Positions 10,858 through 21,022 of a stretch of 64,000 nt of DNA are shown here, one piece after another. Made by a program: the position numbers and the translations under genes. Each line of letters begins with the position of its first letter. The first letter of the stretch is position 1. The notes under the pieces were generated by a model. It saw only the letters and a list, made by a program, of their open reading frames with translations, did no database searches and had not been told where the DNA came from. This stretch comes from Filobasidium wieringae (Eukaryota > Basidiomycota > Tremellomycetes > Filobasidiales > Filobasidiaceae): contig BCIV01000019.1 in assembly GCA_001600055.1 (NCBI GenBank), positions 124,001 to 188,000 of the forward strand, written 5' to 3'.

Positions 10858-13067
10858 TCAGTATTTAGGAACTCTTTTGGATTCCAAAACCACAGCAGTG
10901 ATCCAGGCGTCTAGGATGGCCTGCAGCATGTCCTCCCATCCATTGTCCTTCCTCGCTATCATCAAAGGATCGAATACCAGCCCTTCTTCGTTTGTTCGTG
11001 CGCTATGTAGCGGTCGAGCTATAAGATATCGATTACCACCGATATTTGATGGAGTCGTTAAGAGATTTTCAGGTCGGAGAAGAGGGAACCTAATAGGTAG
11101 TTCATATCGCTGCTTAATAGCTCTAACGAAGCAGCTCAGGGATTGAGTAAATCATCAAGTAGGTCCGTGAGGTGCAGATAAACTTACGCTCCGAAAATCC
11201 TCAAATTTTCGGCCCTTCGGAACGTCCACTCTCGCCGCACACCTTGAGCTTCTGTCTGTGACGTACAATACAAGTCCGTATGGTCTGAAGGATCGCCGAC
11301 CTGTCGATCCATACTCAGGGTATTATGGACCTCTTCCATGTCTATAAATCCCCAAGCAGCTGGCGAACGTCTGAGGTAGGCATTATGAACGGCGACGAGA
11401 AGATATCCGTCTCTTGAGGACCGTAGGGTATAAGTCTCACATTAATGGAACTGTTAACTATTACTTACGATAGACGATTCAGGAGCTGCTGATTCGACGA
11501 TGCCCGGTTTGAATCAGGCAAGCAGGCCAACAAGTCCAATGGCAAGTAGCAACGTAGGAAGTCTTGAAGGCGATCTAGTGTCGTTTCCATCAGTTTGATC
11601 GATCCAATAGTTACGTATATGACTCACCTCGAGACTGAGAAGGATCAATCCAGTTTGGTAATGCTATGTCCGCTGCTTCTGACATCCCAGACAGCTCATC
11701 CTCGATACTTGGCCGCAGAGCCACGCTGTAATCGAGTCGCGCTGCTCTCCTGCTGATTCCTTTCTTTCCGAAAATTTTGTCCTCTACTGCTGACACCCAA
11801 TCTCTGACTTCTTTGCGTTCCTTTGTCAAATCCTCATGAAGGTGGAGGCCACCCTGATAAATCCATCCTTCTTGTGATGCCACAAGCAGGCGTTCGTACC
11901 AAGATTGACGACCCTCATCTTCCTCCTCTTCGATACAAGGGAAAAAGAACGAGAGATCCTCGTCATCATCGCGCGACTCATACCCCACAAGAATATTGCT
12001 AGTTGAGTCTTGCTCGATCGCTAAAGGTGTGTCCGCGTGAGGAGTCATTGTCGCGACATGATCATCTGTTGATGGAACATCCCGCTTACACCCGCTCTGT
12101 CGCGTGCGCTCTTCTATGCATCTCAGGCTAGTAAGAACGCTTAAAGCTGCCCGTCTTGTATGTACTAATGGGTCTTTATCGGAGAATGACGATTCTTCCT
12201 TGTGCGTTATGAGAGAAGGACCAGAAGATGAGACCGCTCGTAAGGTTGGCCGCGAAGGGGTCGATATCGTGGTTTGCGCCCTAAAGCTACCAGAAGGGAT
12301 CCGCAGGGCGGAAGCAGAAGCAGGTCGAATGGAAGAGGAAGGGAACAAAGACGAAGGAAGAGCAAGTGAATAGGCGCGAACCTTCCTCACGGCTTCCGAC
12401 GTAGTCTTGAGGAGGTCCAGAATCTCTACCGGTTTGGAAGACAAGGCGGGATCGGATATATCACTGGAAAGTTGCCAGATTTCATCAACCATTTGCAACG
12501 CCTCTGTAGCTTCCTTCTTCAGGACTTCCAGTTCAATCTTGACGTCTTTTGAAGTTTTATTGATTGAAGAATGCCTGGGGACTGGGGATACCGACCCGGC
12601 TTGGAACGATGATTTTGCTCGGAGTTCTCCGCCGACTACATTAAATGCATTTATAGCTGGTCCAAGAGCAGGTTGAATAGGGCCTTTGATATGAGGTCTG
12701 CAATCATCGTATACATTAGATTCAGCTTAAACCCACCGTTCCATCTGTATTAACCGATACCTACCTTTCTGCCGATGCTAAACCGAATTTGAGCTGCCAA
12801 AGCGAGTATCAATGAGTTCGATTTAGCATAGATATGTCGTTCTCCTGTGCTTACGAAATGGTGTTGTAGATGTTCAATACTTCCTAGCATATGTACACTC
12901 TGTCTCTTATCAGCAGACTTGGCGAATCTTCGCATTTGCCTTTGTGCCGCTGTCCGCAGTATCAAGGGGACCTCGTCGCCGTGCTGTGGAGGCGCCTCAT
13001 TCTCTCGGTCCACAGGAGACTTGTGAGCCCCAATGGATTCAAAAGGATACTGTGGAAGCTCAGACAT
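10858..13067 (-). CDS. Uncharacterised 656-aa protein
   Basis: Five exons (13067-12761, 12683-11628, 11574-11469, 11412-11188, 11134-10858) give an uninterrupted 657-codon frame. I chose the ATG at 13067 (MSELPQYPF); an in-frame ATG at 13103 would add 12 residues. There is no signal peptide or membrane segment. The middle is Ser/Thr-rich with an acidic run (EEEEDEG). The C-terminal 250 residues look folded: LQDFLRCYLPLDLLACL, DGYLLVAVHNAYLRRS with AWGFIDMEE after it, WTFRRAENLRIFGACF, and a final DNGWEDMLQAILDAW block. The hydrophobic/basic pattern loosely recalls helical actin- or microtubule-associated domains, but I cannot name a family. It lies 540 bp downstream of MDJ1 on the same strand. 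Confidence 0.75.
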
Positions 13068-13604
13068 GCTAGCTTGATTCTTATCGGCCGAGAGGCGAAG
13101 CAAATGATGATGTTTGCCTTCATTACAGAAATTGATGAAAGATCAACCGTTGAGCTGCATGAGCGGTGTGGATGCTAATCCCTTGTTTACGTAAGAGCTT
13201 TAGATTCCGAATAATAAACAACGCTACTGTCGCTCAATTGCCATCGCTGAGCCGATACGAAGTAATCGAGTGTGAAAGAGAGTATGTAGAAAGCAATCAT
13301 GTTCACATAACAGTGTACATCTACACGAGTAAGCTCGATTGATCAAATAACCGTAGCAGAACGAGAATCCCACCCGTAACGTCTTTTTCAGCTAGACACG
13401 GAAGCCGCTTCTTTGGGCAGTTCTTCTTCAGTATTGGGTTGGGTAGAATTGTTCCCCTCGGGATCCGTCGAAGGAGAGGTGATGGGTTTGAGCTCTTCTG
13501 CATCTATCGGGGAGGATGCGGTTGAGTTTGCGTCTGGTAGGATACAGAACATAAAACACACAAGTAAAAGACAAGTAAGTTTGGCTGATCGACTAACAGC
13601 AAAG
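13068..13604. other. Gap downstream of MDJ1 with an extra open frame
   Basis: On the minus strand about 13590-13394 is open in the +1 frame relative to the MDJ1 stop. It reads into an acidic Ser/Thr/Pro/Glu tail (DAEELKPITSPSTDPEG) and stops near 13395. It could be an alternative or misjudged C-terminal extension of Mdj1, but I found no splice pair that joins it in phase. The rest (13070-13390) shows nothing. Confidence 0.35.
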
Positions 13605-15483
13605 TTACCGCTTGGCGCTAAACAAATCCTTCACGCCATGCCATATTCGATTCCAAGCGCTCGTCTCGCTTATAGAGTTACGCTGATCGGTTCCCTCCCC
13701 TTCAGAGAAGGAGCGAGTACCAGTGGAAGAGGAGGTGGACGAGCCAGTTGAGGCAAGGCGGGAAGGATCGTTTACGAGTGGTCTGGACGAGGAAAGGGGT
13801 TCCGTACCGTTGTTTGTAGCCTCTTTCCATTGAGCTGGTTGCTCTACACTGAAATATGAAGGTCGACCTTCGACGTCATCTGCGAAGGCTTGCAATATCT
13901 GCTTTTGTCTGGCAGTCAACGAGCTGAACAACACAAAGAGTGAGTCATAATCGTAGTATGGTATGGATGACCAACTTACCGAGGAAGCGAAACTTTCCAG
14001 TTGACGATGAGATCACCCCTTTCACGGCCGTATACGCTCTTAACACCGCGTCCCTTCAACACGGCTTCCTCCCCGTCTCGAGTTCCACCTTTCACCCTGA
14101 TCTCAACATCGCCCTCTAGAGTGGGTATTCGCATCTTTCCACCTAGCATCGCTACATAAACCGGTATCTGCGATAGATGATATAGGTTGGATCCTTGTCT
14201 TCGGAACTGTTTCGACGGTTGAACGTTGACCCTAACCAGAACATCGCCGGCCGCGCCTGGGCCAGATAATGGAGCGTCTCCAGCGGATGGCATTCGCACC
14301 TTCATGCCATCTTCCACGCCAGCTGGAATGTCGATATCAAGCGACTTCCTTTCTTTGACCCTGCCGACCCCTTCACAGCTACCGCACCGGTCTCCACGTC
14401 TGACAACGCTGCCTGCCCCTCCACAAGCTTGACATGTGCTAGCCATCAACATGCCTTGTAGGTTGAATGTCTGTTGACCAGTTCCGCGACATGTAGTACA
14501 CGTGTCGCGTTTGGCGCCTGCCTTCAAACCGCTACCAGTACACGAGGAGCAATTCACGATTGGTGTAATGACGAGTTTCTTCTTGACACCTTGGCAAGAT
14601 TCCATAAACGTGATATTGGTGGAAACTTCTATGTCCTCGCCTCGAGTGGGCGCTCGAGACCCTCCTGCACTTCCCGTACCGCCAAATGGACCTCCCCGTC
14701 CACCTCCGCCACCAAAGGCCCCAAACAGTTGCTCGAACATGTCGCTAGCGTTACCCATCCCCCCTGCACGTCCGCCACCCCCTCCGAAAGCAGAACCGAA
14801 ATCCTGGAAACCCCCAAATCCACCTGCTCCGAATGGGGAGCTTCCAAAGGCGTTGGGATCAAATCCAGGCTGTTGGCTTGCTGAGCCATATTGGTCATAC
14901 GCTTTCCGTTTAGACTCGTCCGATAAGGTCTAAATTAAAAATCGAGTCCATCAGCCGGCACTCTTCCGGGGTCATCTGGCAACAGTCTTACATCGTATGC
15001 CTCTTGTATCTCCATGAATTTCTCATGCGCATTTTTATCTTTATTTGTATCCGGATGCCATTTCTTCGCGAGCTGGTAGTATGTTTTCTTGATCTCAGCC
15101 GCCTTGGCATCTTTAGGGACACCCAGAACGGTGTACGGGTTCTTTGCTTGTCCAGCCTCTGCAGCAGAGGACGAGTGGAATTGACGCTTATGGAATCACT
15201 TCAGTTAACGGCCAGTTAGCGTGCAAGAAAACAAAAGTTTGGAGCTTACGCTTTTGCCATACTGTCGCTCAGACATCAGGACATTACTAGGTCTACCAAA
15301 GCTGTGGGAACTTCTGCTGCTATCGAGATATAGAGCTCCCGAACCAGTGAGGAGACCCCTCCTGGACACTGCAATTGCGCCTCCCCCACACGTCGAAGAA
15401 GACGAGGCCACGGGGCCTATCAACGATTGAGGCGGGAAAGCCGTTACATTCCTGAGATGGTTGACCGAAAGACGAGGCGGCAT
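13605..15483 (-). CDS. mdj1: Mitochondrial DnaJ-type Hsp40 co-chaperone
   Basis: Four exons (15483-15250, 15186-14992, 14929-13980, 13923-13605) give 565 aa. The first 80 residues are basic and hydroxylated without acids, as in a mitochondrial presequence, and RQFHSS looks like a processing site. The J domain follows ([23 protein letters not shown] at 122-124). After a Gly/Phe-rich linker come four CxxCxGxG zinc-finger repeats ([32 protein letters not shown]; about 270-334) and the C-terminal substrate-binding domains. This is the full type-A layout of bacterial DnaJ. The yeast orthologue stimulates matrix Hsp70 (Ssc1) in protein folding and mtDNA maintenance. The C-terminus beyond [10 protein letters not shown] is uncertain (see the downstream gap). 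Confidence 0.95.
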
Positions 15484-16120
15484 GACTGTAAAGTGTCACG
15501 GCTGGCACACAAGGCTATTTCAGATCGAGCTAGCCAACTAGTTAACTGCTATGAGCAAAGATTGTACCCGGTTGTTGTGAATCCTGAAGCTTCTGACTGA
15601 ATCGAGAAGGGACAGATATAACAGATATGTCATTCTGGTACAACTCCGGTTTGCCAAAGAAATGTCTAGAAACATACACCACAAAGTAAACTGCGGAAGC
15701 AGCAGGCAAAAGCGCGTGTTCGAGCAGGGAAGCGCACATCATGACGAATAGTCGAAATGATGAGTATACAAGAACATGTTCTAAAACAAAAATCCCAAAG
15801 AAATCCAAAGAATATTGAGAGATGGACCATGAGAATGTGCGAGATCGAGTGCCCTCTCGTCTGTGATTAGATGGGGTCGTGTGGAGAAGGAAAGATGTTG
15901 ATTTATTGAACAGACGTCGCTTTCGTTGGAAACTGTCGTAGCCGGAATAGCTTCAAGCTGGATTTCTATTCGCAGTGTTGTTTACGTTTATCGAGGAATT
16001 ATAATGTTGAGTGTGGGGATGTGGTAGCGAGACCAATGGTACTGCAACCGGCTGTAATGTCCAACAGCCAAGTAGCTCAATCGGTCGCCTTCCGCAAGCC
16101 CTTCCATATCGGCCGGGTCA
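15484..16120. promoter_or_regulatory. MDJ1 promoter and YPD1 3' region
   Basis: Between two leftward genes. A minus-strand open frame of 88 codons (15808-15542) with hydrophobic segments ends about 60 bp before the MDJ1 start. It resembles no family and overlaps the promoter, so I do not call it. Nothing else is seen. Confidence 0.4.
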
Positions 16121-16869
16121 TCATTGGCCCTCCTCTTGCTCGCGGTAATATCGCTTGAGCCACTCTGCTGCCTCATCATATTCCTCCTCCACATCCCGCA
16201 GGAGTTCTCGGATCTTTTGCAGCGCTTCATCCTCCGACAAGACGGTGTTTGCCTCCTCATCTCGCTTGTTGCCGTAATGTTGCATCTTCTCGCAAGAATC
16301 CTTGACTTTGATTACTCCAAGAGCGGCAGATGATCCTTTTAGGAAATGGCCGAGAGACGATAATTGTGGTAGGTCTTTAGATTCTCTGTTTGCAAAAGCT
16401 TCTATCAGACCTCACGCATTCGATCAGTTGAAGCATTCAGCGGGCTGGACTTACAACGCAGCGTTCATCTTGTCGAACGTACCCTCCGCCTGCTCGAAAT
16501 AGTTCCATACGATCCCTTTGGAAAATTCGTGACCGCCGCCCTCTCCATCTTCATCATCATCATCTAATTCGTCCATCTCAAAAACCTGTCCAAGGATGTC
16601 CATGTCTATTATACCCTCTGGATCCCGAGGTGGCTGTGAAGTTCGAAATGTCTGATCAGCGAGGTTGCGTATCACAGGAAATCGACAGGCAACATCCTGG
16701 AACTCGATGAGGATATGGGCATTCGCCGTATTCGTGTAGTGTACGGATGGTAGCCGAGGGCTTTCAGATTAAGGCCCGTTCAACTAACCTCTTTCTTCGA
16801 CTTTTCCGAACGTTCGACTATCTTGATACCCTCCTCATCCCTGACGACATTGGTCTGAGAACTAGACAT
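16121..16869 (-). CDS. ypd1: Ypd1-type histidine phosphotransfer protein
   Basis: Three exons (16869-16789, 16633-16455, 16385-16121) give 174 aa. The HPt four-helix signature is clear: IIDMDILGQVFEM, HEFSKGIVWNYFEQAEGTF, then LSSLGHFLKGSSAALGV with the phospho-accepting His at residue 100 and the conserved FLKGSS after it, then KVKDSCEKMQHYG. HPt proteins carry phosphate from hybrid histidine kinases to the response regulators Ssk1 and Skn7. As the only usual such protein in fungi it gates Hog1 MAPK signalling. A run of acidic and Gly residues (DELDDDDEDGEGGG) is inserted between the first helices. The 155-nt first intron is longer than most here. Confidence 0.95.
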
Positions 16870-17837
16870 GAAGGCTTTTTTTCCAGACGCTACCCAATGG
16901 CCAAGCGTGTACGTTGTGAGTTGTTAGGGGTTTGTTGGTTCTGATCTGCGGATCACTTCGTTGTTCAGGTTGATGAGATCTGATGTTTCGGGGAGTAGAG
17001 GTGGTAGGTAATATCAGACCTAATTCTGAAGGGACGATTTTGTAGTAGGTGATGCGAAGGAATTCAGTATATCCTGAGTTAAGACTTGAGTATATGCCAG
17101 CAGCAAACAGAAAATGGATAGAGTGTGATTGCGACTCGAGTGTAGCTAGGACGGGCGGCTCGTTTGACTGGTTCACAAAGGAAAGCAAAGGAAAGGATCG
17201 AGACGCGGAAGCTCGCGACCAATTGAAACAGGCAGACAGGCAAAACGATGACGCCGATTGTCAAGCACCCCAGCGATGACGCGTGGCCATCTCGTAAAAC
17301 ACAACCCACTCGAACAAGGACCGTTTGAACCCTCTACGGCCTTCACTCAGCTGCTATACAGAGGTCTGAACCACTTCCTGAGACCCAAAGAGACGCAAGG
17401 AATATCCTACTTGTGAACCAGGCAGAAACCAAACTGCAGAATTTGTCCAATATGTCCAGGCAAAAAAAAAGGCGCCACATTGTGATTATTACGTAGCGCG
17501 TGAGATCGAGCCCACTCCAGTTTCTGCTTCCGGTGCTTCCGATGAACTAGAGTTAGGCTGGGCGGGCGTTTCATGACGAACAAGAGAGGGAAAGGTACTC
17601 GCCTCGATAATCGGCAATAATGATATTAGCAGATTCAAAAGAGCGAAAGGGACATTTCAGCTTTTCAGAATGGTTTAGAGCGTCCACGAGTATCGTTTTT
17701 TTTGTTCCAGGCGTGATGAGGATGCCTATAAAGACCAATCGTTAGGAGGCGTTGTCAGGATTGCCTGCATTGAAAATTAACATTACTGCTCTTTACGTTC
17801 CCCGGTCAAGCACAACTTATCGACGCCACTCACACTA
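16870..17837. promoter_or_regulatory. Divergent intergenic region
   Basis: It separates the starts of YPD1 (leftward) and a SUR7-like gene (rightward). An A9 run is at about 17462 and a T-run near 17697. Small open frames lack support. No RNA gene or repeat was recognised. Confidence 0.5.
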
Positions 17838-18797
17838 ATGCCTGGAATTAAAGCGATTAACAGCAGACTGCAGTACGGTCCTCACGTTCTGTTGTTATTT
17901 ATCCTGGCCTTTGTGATCTTCCTCCTGCTGTGAGTCAGCGATACATATACGTCTCTTGATTTCCGTCTGACTTTCGCTTTTGAGCAGTATTTTGATAACA
18001 TTTTCTGCTCCCTTCATCAACACTATATACTTCCTGACAGCATCTTCTATCAACTTTGGAGCTTTCGGCTGGAGCTCGCCGGGTTTCAGGTCAGACGATG
18101 TACTCGGTTATGAGTTTGGTACAGAAGTTTTAAGGCCGCTCACCAACGCTATGATACTTTGGGGGATTGGTAAGCAATCAGATGAGAAGTAGTTATCGTA
18201 ACGAGACTGATACGATACACGTAGCAACCGCTTTCGCTCTCTTTACACTCCTATCGATTATTCCTCTGCTATGGGTCCATGACAATGCGGCCCTCCACGC
18301 AGTCGCGAACAGCACCTTTTTCACGGTCTGCTCCGTGAGCCAAATACATCCGAATCACATACACTCTAATTCTAATTGATCAAAATCGCTTATCTACAGT
18401 TCATCACGACCGTTCTGGTATGGATAATATGGCCTATGAGCATCCTTGGCTGGTCTATCGTCCATCGTACCTATAACTTAATCGATGATAATTCCGACCC
18501 TCATTTAGGGTAAGTGTAATGGAATAGTCATGCATTTCCTGAGTGCGGCCACTCCGTGCTGACTGTATACAACACAATGTCGTTGACAGACCGGCGATCT
18601 GGATGGGCCTGGCGGTGTTCATACTGGTTGCAATGTAAGTACTCCAGGGTAAGATTAACATAAGTTACCATTCTGACATTGGAAACTCGCGTAGATTGCA
18701 AGCCTTGGGTTGGCCTGCAGACGCTTTGGGCGGTACTGGTAACGGTTACTACCATTATCGTCAAACCACCCGTGAAGTCACTCGACCGCGAGTTTAA
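17838..18797 (+). CDS. Second SUR7/PalI-like four-span membrane protein
   Basis: Six exons (17838-17929, 17988-18169, 18225-18334, 18400-18509, 18590-18634, 18695-18797) give 213 aa. It has four hydrophobic segments: HVLLLFILAFVIFLL, then FALFTLLSIIPLLWV, TTVLVWIIWPMSILGW and IWMGLAVFILVAM. The extracellular loop after the first contains INFGAFGWSSPG and VLGYEFGT, matching the SUR7/PalI loop pattern, but without the usual pair of cysteines. A short tail ends in Arg-rich REVTRPRV. The family organises plasma-membrane domains or alkaline-pH sensing. With no loop disulfide, its exact role is open. It is 7.4 kb from the other family member in the window and too divergent to look like a recent duplicate. 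Confidence 0.75.
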
Positions 18798-18919
18798 ATC
18801 CGTTGTCGAAGTATAAGTCAGGATCTCGATATTGGATGCGTTTATCTGGGTTCTGGGCTTGCGATTGGTTTTGCTTTACTTCTTGCGGATTGGGTGGAGG
18901 TTGTATTTACTGCTCGCTA

Positions 18920-20678
18920 TTATGCTCTGTTGATCCCTTTTGAAGATGGAGTGTACTCTGCTTTGTTTGCCCTATCACCTTGTATGGCCCATTTCATCTG
19001 ATCAACTACTCGGCTCAACACCTCGAGTTCAGCTTCTGCGCCCAACCCCAATACCTCCTCTTCGTCAAAGCTACCTCCGCTACCTAGATGAAAGCCCATC
19101 ATAGAGGACGCAAACGATCCCACATGCGTACGGTGTAATCGAAGCAGCTTCAGCGTAGATTCAAGTCCAGTCCTGATATCTTTCAGATTATCGACCGTCG
19201 TTCGAGACAGCGCAAGATCGGTACGCAATAACTCCCGCTTGGATGGTTCTTTAAGGCCTACTGCGACCTCCTTGGCTGTATCGACCAGATACTTCCACTT
19301 AGGCTCTTCCCTGACTTCCCAACCTAAGCGGTAGCTTTCTTCCATCATTTCTCGCATGAGGCCGCCGCCCATGATGCTCGCCTGATTGGCCATTGGCAGC
19401 GCCTTCTCAGTCGCCAAGTATAGGGCATCGAATTTGTCCTGGGTTCGCAGCATTACTTTATGTATCATAGCCTCCAGTTGAGCGGCGGTAGGCTTCGGGT
19501 CGGTTGTCAAAAGACGGTTTAGTCGGTCGAAATCATTGGCAATCCAGGAGAATGCATTGTTCGTTTGGGCATAGAGGTTTCTAGAATCGGACAATGGATC
19601 GTCAGACCAAATAACACTTTTACGCGTAGCAGGAGGTAGTTGTCTCACGCAATCTCATCCGAGAGGTCCCTGCTTGTATCGCCAAGCTGCATGAGATCCG
19701 ATGACAGTTTATCCTTTTCCGGCAGGCTAGAGCCGATTTTAATTGCGGCTGCTAATTCCCACATTCTTTCATCGGATTGTTTATCGATTGCCGCATAACG
19801 ATTTGATATGCTTGGGCTTACTTGGTATGGTATAGTCCGTTCTCGACACCGCCTGTTCCTAGACTAGCGACCGATTCGAAGATGTTCTGAGCATTTTGAA
19901 CTGTAGTACGTGCGTTAGCTCTGAGAGCCATACGAGCCGGAACCTGTGTTATATACCTTCGTGATGCAGGGCTCTGGCGACTCTTCCGATATCGTAACTC
20001 TTTTGCTGATGCGCCTTGGAGCACAATAGAGGAATGTATATGCTACCGCATATGCTGCTTGCTATTTTACTACCAGACGAGATCTCCATACTATTGTATA
20101 AAGACCGTATTCCGGGTATAGAGGGCAATCGAGAGACGTGCCACGAGAGCCCTTTACCTCTCAAGATGTTCCACAAAGCTCCGGTCGCTCCTCCTAAAGC
20201 GGTCATGAGCCGCGACAACATGAAAGGTAATCCAATGTAGAGCGCCAGAAGCCCAAGCACGAACAGAAGGACAGTGTTCATGACGTGGGCGAATATAGGA
20301 GACATGAATGTGTACCCTATCCTACTCAGCAGATCGAAGGGTATCAATAGGAACGAGAGGGTATCTCCCAGACCAGGCCGGTCTGATACATCAGCCGATG
20401 GCTCTGCTCGATTAGGCAGGGTTTTCGAGTGAGCGGTGTTGCTTGAGGGCTTGCGGGTTGCTAGAACATCACGGAAAGGTTACTGAACCGTAGTAGATTG
20501 CGCAATATACCTCCTCCTACTCACTACTTTGCCTGACCGACAAATCTTCATGCTCGGAGAGCTCCTCTTCTACCCATATTTGTTCGCTGATCCGCCTCCT
20601 CGTAGCGGCTGTTGCACCATTGATAATCCGTCTCCCTTTGCGACTTCTTGGGCTAGATCCGGGCTGGGGAGAAGGCAT
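18920..20678 (-). CDS. Uncharacterised 504-aa two-span membrane protein
   Basis: Five exons (20678-20525, 20460-19957, 19900-19822, 19765-19649, 19580-18920) sum to 505 codons in one frame. The N-terminal 90 residues are polar and basic. Two close hydrophobic stretches follow (MNTVLLFVLGLLALYIGLPF and a weaker one near SSICGSIYIPLL), and the remaining 300 residues are helical and soluble, with likely coiled coil (NNAFSWIANDFDRLNRLLTT, ALYLATEKALPMAN, DLALSRTTVDNLKDIRTGLE). No catalytic motif is visible. I do not recognise the family. An internal-membrane anchor with a helical domain is a structural guess only. Its 3' end converges on the second SUR7-like gene with 120 bp between. Confidence 0.72.
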
Positions 20679-21022
20679 GATGTTTCGGGAAATAAGAAAA
20701 AGATCTTTATGCGGGAGTGAGGGAGTCGGCGATTCTCCTTATGCCAAGATACATTCGTACGGAAAGTGGAACTACTACTGGTAAATGCGGTAGACAACAT
20801 AAATGATTACGTCATCCGAGCGCGATAAGAGCTCAGTAACATAGACGTGGCATAATCGGCACTTACGAATTGACATCGTAAACATGCCATGAAATCGACA
20901 TCGGGCAGGATCACTAATCACACTGAGATCACTGAGGAAAGGCTGTCATACAGTGCATACAGCTCTATCATTCGCATAGCGCACATACCGATCAATCTGA
21001 ATAATAAAGGAGTCTCATCTCG
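20679..21022. promoter_or_regulatory. 344-bp divergent promoter
   Basis: Shared upstream region of the 504-aa membrane protein (leftward) and the oligopeptide transporter (rightward). No specific motif was identified. Confidence 0.5.

Noticed and set aside
10655..11146. Plus-strand 163-codon frame
   Set aside because: It is antisense to the last exons of the 656-aa protein gene, whose minus-strand frame is the coherent one.
15542..15808. Minus-strand 88-codon frame with hydrophobic segments before MDJ1
   Set aside because: It lies in the MDJ1 promoter, has no similarity or splice context, and AT-rich promoters often give hydrophobic frames.
20000..20050. Possible intron with donor at 20046 in the 504-aa protein gene
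   Set aside because: The next exons do not fall in phase with it, whereas reading through keeps a conserved-looking frame to 19957.
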